64,000 nucleotides of DNA, taken from NCBI GenBank assembly GCA_049840395.1, contig JASGLD010000009.1, positions 1 to 64,000 on the forward strand. The letters run 5' to 3'. The notes below the pieces were generated by a model. The model saw nothing but the letters and a program-made list of their open reading frames with translations, did not search any database and had not been told where the DNA came from. The translations under genes and the position numbers were made by a program. Source of the DNA: CAILZL01 sp049840395. GTDB taxonomy: Bacteria > Pseudomonadota > Gammaproteobacteria > Steroidobacterales > Steroidobacteraceae. Each line of letters starts with the position of its first letter. Position 1 is the stretch's first letter. Below, in pieces: positions 51,980 to 59,834 of the stretch.

Positions 51980-52779
51980 TCGACATTTCGGTAATCATTC
52001 CGACATTTCGGCGTCAGGATCAGCTGGTAGAAGCCATCGACAGTGTGCTGGCTCAGCAACACGTTACGGTCGAGGTGATTGTCATTGACGACAGCCCGGA
52101 GGGCTCGGCGCGCAGCGTGGTGGAAGGCCGCGATCCGCGCGTGACTTATTTGCAGCGCGATCCGCCTTCGCGTGGCAAGCCGGCGCTGGTGCGTAACAGC
52201 GGCTGGCCGCGTGCCTCCGGCAGATTTGTCCATTTCCTGGATGACGATGACAGGGTGGCCAAGGACTTCTATCGCGATGCGGTGGCGCAGTTCGAGGCGC
52301 ATCCCCGCCAGGGCATGGTATTCGGTCGCATCGAACCGTTTGGCGAGGATGAAGCTTCGGTGGCGCATGAGCGGGCTTTCTTCGCTGATGCAGCGCGCCG
52401 CGCAAAAATTGCTGCGCGGGTGCAATCGCGTCGTTGGATCGTGGCCAATCTATTGTTCAAGCGCACCTTGTTGGTGAATTCGGCCTGCATCATTCGCCGC
52501 GAATGCCTGGCGGCCCTGGATGGCTATGACACCACACTGGGTCTCAATGAAGATGTGGACCTGTTCTGTCGCGCCATCCGCAAATTTGGTTTCGGTTTCC
52601 TTGACCGGGTGGTGGTGCACTACCGCATCAATCCCAATTCTTTGATTCATGGACGCGAAAATGACGACAAGCTGGTGGAGTCTTACCAGCGCATGTACAG
52701 CCGCTACCGCCAGACTCACGGTGCGGCTGAGTTATTTGCCATGAAGCTCCTGGCGCGCACCGTGCTGCGCGTTCTATGA
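51976..52779 (+). CDS. GT2 family glycosyltransferase
   Basis: 267 aa. ISVIIPTFRRQDQLVEAIDS, VEVIVIDDSPEGS and HFLDDDDRVAKDF form the GT-A nucleotide-sugar site (DxD within DDDD). GYDTTLGLNEDVDLFCRAIR holds the likely catalytic base region. A C-terminal region without helices suggests a cytoplasmic or peripheral enzyme. It lies 25 nt before a flippase gene, so the pair likely serves a surface polysaccharide. Donor and acceptor unknown. Confidence 0.9.
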   Translation: MIDISVIIPTFRRQDQLVEAIDSVLAQQHVTVEVIVIDDSPEGSARSVVEGRDPRVTYLQRDPPSRGKPALVRNSGWPRASGRFVHFLDDDDRVAKDFYRDAVAQFEAHPRQGMVFGRIEPFGEDEASVAHERAFFADAARRAKIAARVQSRRWIVANLLFKRTLLVNSACIIRRECLAALDGYDTTLGLNEDVDLFCRAIRKFGFGFLDRVVVHYRINPNSLIHGRENDDKLVESYQRMYSRYRQTHGAAELFAMKLLARTVLRVL

Positions 52780-52804
52780 CTTCCGCCACGGGGCGCCCAT
52801 TTCC

Positions 52805-54277
52805 ATGACCGATGCCGTTAGTGAGACGCCGGACTCCGGCTCCAGCCGAGTCGTCGCGCGCAATGCGATGATCATGATGCTGGCCCAGGTGCTGGGCATG
52901 CCGTTGTCGATGTTGGTCAATGTGGCCATCGGCCGCATGCTGGGTCCGGCCGAGTATGGTGAGTACTACGTGCTCACCACCTATGCGACGCTGGCCTTCC
53001 TGTTCGTCGATTGGGGTCATGCTGCGGTACTGCCGGCGCGCATCGCCAATGATCGGTCGAAGGCGGGTAACTACCTTGGCAGTACCTTGTTGTGGACCTT
53101 CGGAAGTTCCATTGTCATCACCGGCTTGCTGGTGATGATTCTGTTTGCACGCGGCGAGAATGGGCCTTATCTGTTAACCATGGCCCTGGTGTGTCTGGGT
53201 CAGGCGCTCACCGTGGTGGTTAAGAATGGCGGCGATGCCGTGCGCGGTTTTGAGCGCACCGATGTGGCCGCATTCTCCCAGGTGGGCGGACAGGTGATGC
53301 TGGCCTTGCTGGTGATCCCCACTTTGTTGCTGGGCGGCAGATTGAATGCCGTGTTGATTGCCACCGCGATTTCATTTGCAGTCGTGCTGATTTTTGTATG
53401 GCGTTCGTTCAAGCCCACCGGCATCGGCAAGCTGTCGGTCAACCTGGCCACCAACAAGGATTTACTGCAGCAGGGCACGGCGTTTCTGATGCTCAATCTC
53501 ATTCTGTATCTGCAGCCCACGATCGATGCGCACTACCTGGCCAAGTACGCATCGGAGGAAGCCATCGGCTGGCACGCGGCGGCGCGTAAATTAATCAACC
53601 CATTAGTGTTCCCGGCCAGCGCGTTGATGGCGGCGCTGTACCCCACGCTATGCCGTTTATGGACTCAGGATCAGGGCGAATACAAGAGCACCGCACGCGG
53701 GGCGCTGCGCGCCAGCATCATCATTACTGTGCCATTGGCGCTGGGTTGCGCCTTGTTTGCCGAGATCGGCATCCTGTTATTCAGTAAGGAAGCCTACGGA
53801 CCGGCGCAGGACAATTTGCGCATTCTGGCCGTGTATGTGTTTCTGTTGTACGTGACCATGATCATGGGTACCTGTCTCAATGCGGCAGGCAAGCAACGTG
53901 CGTGGACGGGCGTGCAGTTCCTATGCGTCATCATGACACTGATCATCGATCCCATCCTGGTGCCCTGGTTCCAAGAGCATAAGAACAATGGCGGCTTGGG
54001 CGTGAACCTGGCCGGCGTCACCAATGAGACCATGATGATGATTGCTGCCTTTTTATTGTTGCCGCGCGGTGTCATTGATCGCACAGTGGCGCGCACCTTG
54101 GGTCTGGCGCTGGTGGCGGGCCTGGCGATGGCGGCGGTCGCTTGGGTGCTATCCGGTATTACGCCGTTCGTGGCGGCGCCTATCGCGCTGGCAGCCTATG
54201 CCGGTACCTTGTACGCCATCGGCGGCGTGGAAAAAGAGCAGCTGCAGATGCTGCGCTCGATGAAGCGTAAAGGCTGA
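52805..54277 (+). CDS. Polysaccharide flippase (MOP/Wzx type)
   Basis: 490 aa with about twelve to fourteen membrane helices and no signal peptide. The start VARNAMIMMLAQVLGMPLSM and MLGPAEYGEYYVL are typical of the oligosaccharide flippase family; a conserved second-half repeat with AAARKLINPLVFPASALMAA follows. It should move lipid-linked oligosaccharides across the inner membrane. It follows a GT2 gene closely. No polymerase or ligase is near. Confidence 0.88.
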   Translation: MTDAVSETPDSGSSRVVARNAMIMMLAQVLGMPLSMLVNVAIGRMLGPAEYGEYYVLTTYATLAFLFVDWGHAAVLPARIANDRSKAGNYLGSTLLWTFGSSIVITGLLVMILFARGENGPYLLTMALVCLGQALTVVVKNGGDAVRGFERTDVAAFSQVGGQVMLALLVIPTLLLGGRLNAVLIATAISFAVVLIFVWRSFKPTGIGKLSVNLATNKDLLQQGTAFLMLNLILYLQPTIDAHYLAKYASEEAIGWHAAARKLINPLVFPASALMAALYPTLCRLWTQDQGEYKSTARGALRASIIITVPLALGCALFAEIGILLFSKEAYGPAQDNLRILAVYVFLLYVTMIMGTCLNAAGKQRAWTGVQFLCVIMTLIIDPILVPWFQEHKNNGGLGVNLAGVTNETMMMIAAFLLLPRGVIDRTVARTLGLALVAGLAMAAVAWVLSGITPFVAAPIALAAYAGTLYAIGGVEKEQLQMLRSMKRKG

Positions 54278-54283
54278 TTGCAT

Positions 54284-54306
54284 CAGCGTTGTTGCCGGCA
54301 ACGCTG
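54284..54306 (+). terminator. Hairpin after the flippase gene
   Basis: An 8-bp stem (54284-54291 with 54299-54306, 7-nt loop) starting 6 nt after the stop codon, no U-run. Weak or Rho-assisted terminator at most. Confidence 0.45.
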
Positions 54307-54472
54307 CATCCATTTCTTCGATGCTGGTTTCACGCAGCCTGTAATTCGTTACAGGCCGTGTGAGTGCTTATGGATGATGTGGAGTCGTACTGTCATTGTC
54401 TGTATCTGCCCGGATCCCCGGCAGTGTCGTCAGTATCATTGCCCACTCCGCTCGACTCCCCAAGGAAAGTTT

Positions 54473-55126
54473 ATGTCTATCGAGCTCACCGCCATTGAAG
54501 CCCGCATTCTCGGTTCGCTGATCGAGAAGGCCATCACCACGCCGGATCAGTATCCACTGTCGCTCAACGCATTGACCAATGCCTGCAATCAGAAAAGCAA
54601 TCGCGATCCCATCATGTCGCTGGACGAACAGGTGGTGCAGCAAACATTGGATGTGCTGATACGCAAACACCTGGTAATGGATCGTTCCGGTTTCGGCAGT
54701 CGCGTACCGAAGTATCAACATCGCTTTTGTAATACCGGTTTCGGCTCGCTGGAGTTCACCGAAATTGAAGTGGCCATACTTTGTGAGTTGCTGCTGCGTG
54801 GTCCACAAACTCCGGGTGAATTGCGTACCCGTGCGGCGCGCATGGCGCAGGTCTCGGATGTCGATGCGGTGGAAGCGGCCTTGGAAGCATTGGCCATCAG
54901 GAAGGACGGCCCGTTCGTGGTGCGTCTACCGCGTGAGCCGGGTCGGCGCGATGCGCGGTATGCACATTTATTAAGTGGGGCGGTAGAGGTTGCGCCGCAA
55001 TCGCTATCCGCGTCATCAAGTGTTTCTGAATCTGCAGAATTGTTACAGCGCATTGCTTATCTGGAGCAGGCAGTGGCCGAAATTCAGCAGCAATTGCAGA
55101 CCCTTAAGTACAAGTCCAACGAGTAG
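54473..55126 (+). CDS. YceH family (DUF480) protein
   Basis: 217 aa from the ATG at 54473 with AAGGAAAG upstream; the longer frame to 54278 is not conserved. LTAIEARILGSLIEKAITTP, YPLSLNALTNACNQKSNRDP and TEIEVAILCELLLRGPQTPG are the two winged-helix units of YceH. The C terminus (LLQRIAYLEQAVAEIQQQLQ) is a short coiled coil. It is a cytoplasmic wHTH protein of unclear role, perhaps DNA-binding. Confidence 0.94.
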   Translation: MSIELTAIEARILGSLIEKAITTPDQYPLSLNALTNACNQKSNRDPIMSLDEQVVQQTLDVLIRKHLVMDRSGFGSRVPKYQHRFCNTGFGSLEFTEIEVAILCELLLRGPQTPGELRTRAARMAQVSDVDAVEAALEALAIRKDGPFVVRLPREPGRRDARYAHLLSGAVEVAPQSLSASSSVSESAELLQRIAYLEQAVAEIQQQLQTLKYKSNE

Positions 55127-55430
55127 CCGCTCTAAAAATTTGAATCCAGCGGCCGCTATGAAACAGATCGGCAAGGCGCTTCTATTGCTGCTGCAAAGGG
55201 ATGCCTTAAGGATCACGACGCAGTATTCACGCTGCAGTGAATTCTTGACGGATCTTGGCAATTCGCGCGGAAAATGCCGCATGAAACCTTTTATCCGTAT
55301 ATGCCGAAGCGAACTGTAGGAATGCACCGACGTCATTTAGCCGACTAACGCTCACTTCAATTTGAATGTGGCTGGCTAGAATGGATCACGCCGACTGATG
55401 CGGGTCGGCTTTGCGTAAACGAGATTGTGT
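55127..55430. other. Intergenic region
   Basis: About 300 bases. A 53-residue frame at 55158-55319 has a hydrophobic start but no good ribosome site and no family signal; I do not call it a gene. No other structure is seen. Confidence 0.45.
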
Positions 55431-56378
55431 ATGACCAGGCTCGATCGACTCGCTCACTCGATGATTCATGATTGCGTGGACGCAATTGTCGCCAAGACTC
55501 TGACCGGCACGATCGTCGCCTGGAATGCTGCGGCGGAACAGCTGTTTGGTTATACGGAGCGGGAAGCCCTGGGTCACTCCATCATGATGCTGGTGCCTCA
55601 GGATAAGGCCATTGAAGAGTCGGAAGTTCTGGCGCGTCTGGCGCGCGGCGAGCGTATGCAGGATTTCACCACCTGCCGCCTGCACAAGAATGGCAACCGC
55701 ATTTCAGTGATGCTGACCATCTCGCCCATTCACGACGGCTCGGGCAATGTCATTGGTGCTGCGGTCATGGTGCGGCCGGCCAGCCAGGAAGATGCGAAAC
55801 AAAAAGAGTTGCAGGCACTAGCCTATCGCGATCAGCTCACCGGCGTATCCAATCGCGTGCAACTGCTGGATCGATTGACGCAGGCCATGCGTCGTGACGA
55901 GCGCAGTCACAATTACGGTGGCATTCTGTTTGTCGATCTCGACAACTTCAAAGTAGTGAATGACACCGCGGGTCATGCGGCAGGCGATCGAGTGCTGGTG
56001 GCCTGTGCGCAACGCATGCAGGCAGTGCTGCGGCAATGCGATACGGTGGCGCGCTGGGGTGGCGATGAATTTGTGGTGATGATCGAAGATCTCGGTCAGG
56101 ATTTCGGTCGCTCCTTGGAGATCATGCAGAAGATCGCCAACAAGTTGTTACAGGCGTTGCGCAGACCTTATGACGTCAATGGCGCAGCTTTCAACTGCTC
56201 GCCCAGCATTGGCGCTTCGCTGTTCAGAGGCGTGTCGCAGCCCCTCGATCTGGTCATTCACAATGCCGACAAAGCCATGTATCGCGCCAAGCTGGCCGGT
56301 AAGAATGCCATCCACATCGATGCTCAACAGCCACCGGAGATGGTGAGCGATGTGCCCACGGCGGCGGCAGTGGCCTGA
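55431..56378 (+). CDS. PAS-GGDEF diguanylate cyclase
   Basis: 315 aa from the ATG at 55431. A PAS domain at about residues 10-120 (IVAKTLTGTIVAWNAAAEQL, FGYTEREALGHSIMMLVP) is followed by a GGDEF domain with YRDQLTGVSNR, GGILFVDLDNFKVVNDTAGH and RWGGDEFVVMIED. The GGDEF site is intact and an R-Q-C-D inhibitory site stands five residues before it, so it should make cyclic di-GMP under product feedback. No EAL domain or membrane helix is present; it is cytoplasmic, with an unknown PAS signal. Confidence 0.93.
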   Translation: MTRLDRLAHSMIHDCVDAIVAKTLTGTIVAWNAAAEQLFGYTEREALGHSIMMLVPQDKAIEESEVLARLARGERMQDFTTCRLHKNGNRISVMLTISPIHDGSGNVIGAAVMVRPASQEDAKQKELQALAYRDQLTGVSNRVQLLDRLTQAMRRDERSHNYGGILFVDLDNFKVVNDTAGHAAGDRVLVACAQRMQAVLRQCDTVARWGGDEFVVMIEDLGQDFGRSLEIMQKIANKLLQALRRPYDVNGAAFNCSPSIGASLFRGVSQPLDLVIHNADKAMYRAKLAGKNAIHIDAQQPPEMVSDVPTAAAVA

Positions 56379-56500
56379 GCATTCGCACGATCTGGTTTGA
56401 GCCGCTGGTGGCGACAGGAGATGTTTGCCGGCCACTAGTGATAGACGAGTAATGATAAAGTTGCGCCTTGGCCATGCCTGCTGCGAGCGCACGAAAACAA

Positions 56501-57298
56501 ATGAAGATTTATTCCTGGAACGTCAACGGCATCCGCGCCGTGCTGAAAAAGAACAACTTTCTACCCTTTGTCGAAGCACATGCCCCGGATATTCTGTGCC
56601 TGCAGGAAACCAAGGCCGAACGTGGTCAAGTAGAAGTCGATCTGTCGGGCTATCACGAATACTGGAACTCAGCGGTCAAGAAGGGTTATTCGGGGACGGC
56701 TATTTTTTCCAAGACCAAACCGCTGGCAGTGACCAATGGCTTTCCCGACGACATTGCCAGCCGGTATGGCTTTGCGCATGACAGCTTCGGCGATAGCACC
56801 CAGGAAGGTCGTGTCATCGCCGCCGAGTTCGATAAGTTTTACGTGGTGACCGTGTACACGCCCAACGCCAAGGAAGATCTGGGTCGCCTGGCGCTACGTC
56901 ATGAGCATTGGGATCCGGCTTTCCTTGCCTACTGCAAGCAGTTGGAGAAGAAAAAGCCGGTGATCTTCTGTGGCGATTTGAATGTGGCGCATACCGAATT
57001 GGATCTGGCCAACCCGAAACCCAATCGCGGCAAGAAGGGCTTCACCGACGAAGAGCGCAAAGGCTTCCAGAATTTTGTCGATGCCGGCTTTGTCGACACC
57101 TTGCGCATGTTCAAGCAAGGCAATGGGCATTACAGCTGGTGGAGTCACTTTGCCGGCTCGCGAGCCCGCAATGTCGGGTGGAGAATCGATTACGTGCTGG
57201 TTTCCGCAGCGTTGCGCAGCAAGGTGAAGTCGGCCGATATCCACGCGGACATCATGGGCAGCGATCACTGTCCGGTAAGCATTACTTTGGATATCTAA
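56501..57298 (+). CDS. xthA: Exodeoxyribonuclease III / AP endonuclease
   Basis: 265 aa from the ATG at 56501, which starts the conserved MKIYSWNVNGIRAVLKK; upstream in-frame TTG and ATG codons add a non-conserved tail. Catalytic motifs: CLQETKAE (Glu), VVTVYTPNA (Tyr), FCGDLNVAH (Asp/Asn), NVGWRIDYVLV (Asp) and GSDHCPVS (His). It repairs abasic sites and 3-prime blocked DNA ends. The ribosome site is weak. It ends 55 nt before the aromatic leader peptide. Confidence 0.95.
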   Translation: MKIYSWNVNGIRAVLKKNNFLPFVEAHAPDILCLQETKAERGQVEVDLSGYHEYWNSAVKKGYSGTAIFSKTKPLAVTNGFPDDIASRYGFAHDSFGDSTQEGRVIAAEFDKFYVVTVYTPNAKEDLGRLALRHEHWDPAFLAYCKQLEKKKPVIFCGDLNVAHTELDLANPKPNRGKKGFTDEERKGFQNFVDAGFVDTLRMFKQGNGHYSWWSHFAGSRARNVGWRIDYVLVSAALRSKVKSADIHADIMGSDHCPVSITLDI

Positions 57299-57316
57299 CT
57301 GCCAGGTAGCTGTGAC

Positions 57317-57347
57317 TTGACGCCCGGTCCATCGGCCGTGCTAGATT
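57317..57347 (+). promoter_or_regulatory. Candidate promoter of the DAHP synthase leader
   Basis: TTGACG (57317-57322) and TAGATT (57342-57347) with a 19-nt spacer. A start six to eight bases later would fall at or next to the leader ATG at 57354, so the leader mRNA may be leaderless; the region before that ATG has no ribosome site. The long spacer weakens the call. Confidence 0.45.
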
Positions 57348-57353
57348 CCACCC

Positions 57354-57431
57354 ATGCGTTCCACTTATTTCTATAGCTACTACTGGTTTACTCACCGCAC
57401 CGGCGGAGGAGAGGCGAGCGCGTGGCTATGA
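57354..57431 (+). CDS. Aromatic-rich leader peptide of the DAHP synthase attenuator
   Basis: 25 aa. Residues 5-12 read Y-F-Y-S-Y-Y-W-F, seven aromatics of eight, with another Trp at residue 24; the rest is Gly/Ala/Ser/Thr-rich. It ends 30 nt before a terminator hairpin and lies upstream of an AroG-type gene. Ribosome stalling at Tyr, Phe or Trp codons would sense low aromatic aminoacyl-tRNA, as in trp and phe leaders. No ribosome site precedes the ATG. Confidence 0.82.
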   Translation: MRSTYFYSYYWFTHRTGGGEASAWL

Positions 57432-57460
57432 AATAAATCGAGAAACGCACCGAATCACCA

Positions 57461-57490
57461 AACCGCCGGCACCACCGGCGGTTTTTTTTT
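57461..57490 (+). terminator. Attenuator terminator before the DAHP synthase gene
   Basis: A 9-bp stem (57461-57469 with 57475-57483, 5-nt loop) followed by a run of U residues (57482-57490). Its left arm CCGCCGG (57463-57469) can instead pair with CCGGCGG at 57400-57406 inside the leader ORF, just after the aromatic codons, giving an antiterminator. It lies between the leader ORF and the structural gene, as in classical attenuators. Confidence 0.88.
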
Positions 57491-57592
57491 GGCCGTACAG
57501 GGACGTACTAATGCCGTGGAGCACAGGATGTGCGAGAGCGGCGGCCGTACAGGACGTGCAAATGCCGCGAAGCAAAGCGCGCGACAGCGGCA
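57491..57592. repeat. Tandem 52-base repeat, two copies, in the DAHP synthase leader
   Basis: Copies start at 57491 and 57543 with GGCCGTACAGG and end with GACAGCGGC or GAGAGCGGC. They lie between the attenuator and the gene at 57630. They are absent elsewhere in the window. Confidence 0.8.
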
Positions 57593-57629
57593 CGTACACA
57601 GAGTTATTGATGATTGCCAGGAGATTGAC

Positions 57630-58748
57630 ATGCCTACACAACCCAGCACCGATCATTGGCCGGCGCCTCTGGATAAGACCAGCCAGACCGATGACGAACG
57701 CGTAACGGAGATCCGACCCTTGCCGCCCCCCGAACATCTGGTGCGTTTCTTTCCCATTCGCGGTACGACCGTTGAAGCGCTGATTACCCATACACGTCAG
57801 CGCATCAAGCAGATCATGGCGGGAACTGACGATCGATTGCTGGTCATCATCGGACCCTGTTCCATTCACGATCCTGCGGCGGCGATGGAATACGCGCACA
57901 AGCTGCGCGCCATGCGCGAGCGCTATGCAGATACCTTGGAGGTGGTGATGCGCGTCTATTTTGAGAAGCCACGCACCACCGTCGGTTGGAAGGGATTGAT
58001 CAACGATCCGGGTCTTGATGAGACCTTCCGTATCGATGAAGGCCTGCGTATTGCCCGGCAATTGCTGCTGGATATCAACAAGCTCGGCCTGCCTGCCGGC
58101 GGCGAATTTCTCGACACCATTTCACCGCAGTACATTGGCGATCTGATCAGCTGGGGTGCCATTGGTGCACGCACTACCGAAAGTCAGGTGCATCGTGAAC
58201 TGGCCTCGGGCGTGTCCGCGCCTATCGGCTTCAAGAATGGTACTGATGGCAACATCCGCATCGCCACCGATGCCATTCAATCGGCTTCACGTCCGCACCA
58301 TTTTCTCGGTGTCCATAAGAATGGCCAGGTGGCTATTGTGGCGACCACCGGCAATCGGGATTGTCATGTCATTCTGCGTGGCGGCAAGCAGCCTAACTAT
58401 GATGTCGAGAGTGTCGAAGCGGCTTGCAAGCAGCTTGAGGCACAGCAGCTCAATCCGGCATTGATGATCGATTGCTCGCATGCCAACAGTAACAAGCAGC
58501 ACGAGCGTCAGATCGATGTGGCCAGGGATATCGCTGCGCAGATTGGCAAGGGCTCGCGGCGCATCTTCGGCGTGATGGTGGAGAGTCATCTTAAAGCCGG
58601 TGCACAGAAGTTCAGCGCCGGTAAGGACGATCCAGGCAAGCTGGTGTACGGTCAAAGCATTACTGACGCCTGCATCGGTTGGGATGATTCAGAGCAGGTC
58701 CTGGAAATACTGAGTCAGGCCATCACGACGCGGCGCACTGCAAAATAG
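57630..58748 (+). CDS. aroG: 3-deoxy-7-phosphoheptulonate (DAHP) synthase, AroG type
   Basis: 372 aa from the ATG at 57630 with AGGAG upstream; the frame open to 57489 runs through the repeat region and is not coding. It matches type I enzymes along its length: IIGPCSIHDPAAAMEYAHKL, VMRVYFEKPRTTVGWKGLIN, AGGEFLDTISPQYIGDLIS, GFKNGTDGNIRIA, MIDCSHANSNKQ and VMVESHLKAGAQ. It condenses erythrose-4-phosphate with phosphoenolpyruvate, the first step to aromatic amino acids. Feedback by Phe, Tyr or Trp cannot be read. The attenuator upstream would tie expression to aromatic supply. Homologous AroF and AroH names fit as well. Confidence 0.95.
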   Translation: MPTQPSTDHWPAPLDKTSQTDDERVTEIRPLPPPEHLVRFFPIRGTTVEALITHTRQRIKQIMAGTDDRLLVIIGPCSIHDPAAAMEYAHKLRAMRERYADTLEVVMRVYFEKPRTTVGWKGLINDPGLDETFRIDEGLRIARQLLLDINKLGLPAGGEFLDTISPQYIGDLISWGAIGARTTESQVHRELASGVSAPIGFKNGTDGNIRIATDAIQSASRPHHFLGVHKNGQVAIVATTGNRDCHVILRGGKQPNYDVESVEAACKQLEAQQLNPALMIDCSHANSNKQHERQIDVARDIAAQIGKGSRRIFGVMVESHLKAGAQKFSAGKDDPGKLVYGQSITDACIGWDDSEQVLEILSQAITTRRTAK

Positions 58749-58754
58749 AAACAG

Positions 58755-58777
58755 AGCCCCTTCCGTAGAGAGGGGCT
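58755..58777. terminator. Hairpin between convergent genes
   Basis: A 7-bp stem (58755-58761 with 58771-58777) 6 nt past the stop of the DAHP synthase gene. No good U-run on either strand; it may serve both convergent transcripts weakly. Confidence 0.5.
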
Positions 58778-58802
58778 GGCACTCGGGATAATCGCAAGGC
58801 AG

Positions 58803-59204
58803 TCAGTGCCTGCCTTGCTTGTCCGGGATCGGCGTTTCCGTATGCATGACACAGCGCCAGGCATTGCCTGACTTTATCCATGTAGACGTGTCATTCATGT
58901 CTTGATGCAGGGTCTGCTCTTTGCCGCGCTGCGCCAGATCCTGTTTGACGTGATAAGTCAAAATGGCGGTCGTCTCATTCGGAAAAACCACTTGCACGTC
59001 GCTGAGTTCAAACGAAGTCAGCATCATGGTTCCCTGCTCCGCCATTTTTCGATAGCCGGCATGATCGAATTTCATGGCGCCATGCGAGCTGACCATGAGT
59101 GCCGGTTCGCTGAGCATCTCCAAAGCTGCGTCGGTATCTTGGTCTACCATCGATTGCCAAAATTTGGTTTCCAGGTCGATCAATGTGTCGGTAGGGGTTG
59201 GCAT
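58803..59204 (-). CDS. SnoaL/DUF4440-like NTF2-fold protein
   Basis: 133 aa from the ATG at 59204 with AAGGAG upstream. No signal peptide, so cytoplasmic, unlike the secreted NTF2-like proteins elsewhere in the window. LETKFWQSMVDQDTDAALEM and ALMVSSHGAMKFDHAGYRKM start the fold; ATAILTYHVKQDL and TSTWIKSGNAWRCVMHTET end it. Function unknown; likely a ligand-binding or stress protein. It is divergent from the ArsR operon. Confidence 0.85.
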   Translation of the reverse strand: MPTPTDTLIDLETKFWQSMVDQDTDAALEMLSEPALMVSSHGAMKFDHAGYRKMAEQGTMMLTSFELSDVQVVFPNETTAILTYHVKQDLAQRGKEQTLHQDMNDTSTWIKSGNAWRCVMHTETPIPDKQGRH

Positions 59205-59345
59205 AAGCGGCTCCTTTGACGGTGATGCCGTTATCTTGCTCCACGAAAAATCCGGATACATCGGACCCCATTTCACTGATCGGTAGGGTTGTTCCTACGG
59301 CTGTTATTCGTTACCTGCTTGACGAACCGTCGTCACGTCATTTAC

Positions 59346-59377
59346 TTTACCAGTTAGTTAAATAACTGGTTGGTAAA
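59346..59377 (+). promoter_or_regulatory. Operator-like dyad overlapping the arsR start region
   Basis: Arms ACCAGTTA (59349-59356) and TAACTGGT (59363-59370) are exact complements with a 6-nt centre, flanked by outer TTTACC/GGTAAA (59346-59351, 59372-59377). It ends two bases before the arsR ATG. A site for the ArsR-type regulator itself is likely. Confidence 0.65.
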
Positions 59378-59379
59378 GC

Positions 59380-59817
59380 ATGGTCGCCGATACCTTGAGC
59401 GCCACCTTTGCGGCGTTGGCCGATCCGACGCGCCGGGCGATTCTGGCGCGCTTGACCAGCGGCGAAACCTCGGTGAGCGAGCTGGCCGAACCGTTTCATA
59501 TGACACTGCCGGCGGTGACCAAGCATTTGAAAGTGCTTGAGAACGCGGGGCTGGTGGTGCGTAGTCGTGAAGCGCAGTGGCGCCCCTGTGCGTTGCGTGC
59601 TACGCCGCTCAAGGAAGCGGCTCACTGGCTTGACGAGTATCGCCAGCACTGGGAGCAGCGACTGGATCGCCTGGAGGCCTATTTGCATAAACTGCAAAGC
59701 GAGCGGGGCAACGCAAAAGCGGCGGCTAGAAAATCCACACAAAGTGCGGCGAACAAGAATACCAAACCACGTAAACGTGTAGCCGCAAGCACACGTATTA
59801 CAAAAAGACGTTCCTAA
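59380..59817 (+). CDS. ArsR family winged-helix regulator with basic tail
   Basis: 145 aa. FAALADPTRRAILARLTSGE, VSELAEPFHMTLPAVTKHLK and LENAGLVVRSREAQWRPCAL give the wHTH of the SRPBCC-associated ArsR branch. Metal-binding Cys/His pairs of arsenic or zinc sensors are missing, so the signal is probably not a metal. The C-terminal 40 residues are Lys/Arg/Ala/Thr-rich and look disordered. It lies upstream of a DHFR-like and SRPBCC genes, as is common for this branch, and probably represses them through the dyad at 59346. Confidence 0.9.
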   Translation: MVADTLSATFAALADPTRRAILARLTSGETSVSELAEPFHMTLPAVTKHLKVLENAGLVVRSREAQWRPCALRATPLKEAAHWLDEYRQHWEQRLDRLEAYLHKLQSERGNAKAAARKSTQSAANKNTKPRKRVAASTRITKRRS

Positions 59818-59834
59818 CCTTGTTGAGAACACTC

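Noticed and set aside
55158..55319. 53-codon frame with a hydrophobic start
   Set aside because: No ribosome site, and the sequence after the first 15 residues looks random.
57491..57592. CRISPR array
   Set aside because: Only two direct repeats with no spacers of regular length and no cas gene.
57489..57629. N-terminal extension of the DAHP synthase frame
   Set aside because: It starts in the terminator U-run and reads through the tandem repeats; the ATG at 57630 has AGGAG and begins the family sequence.
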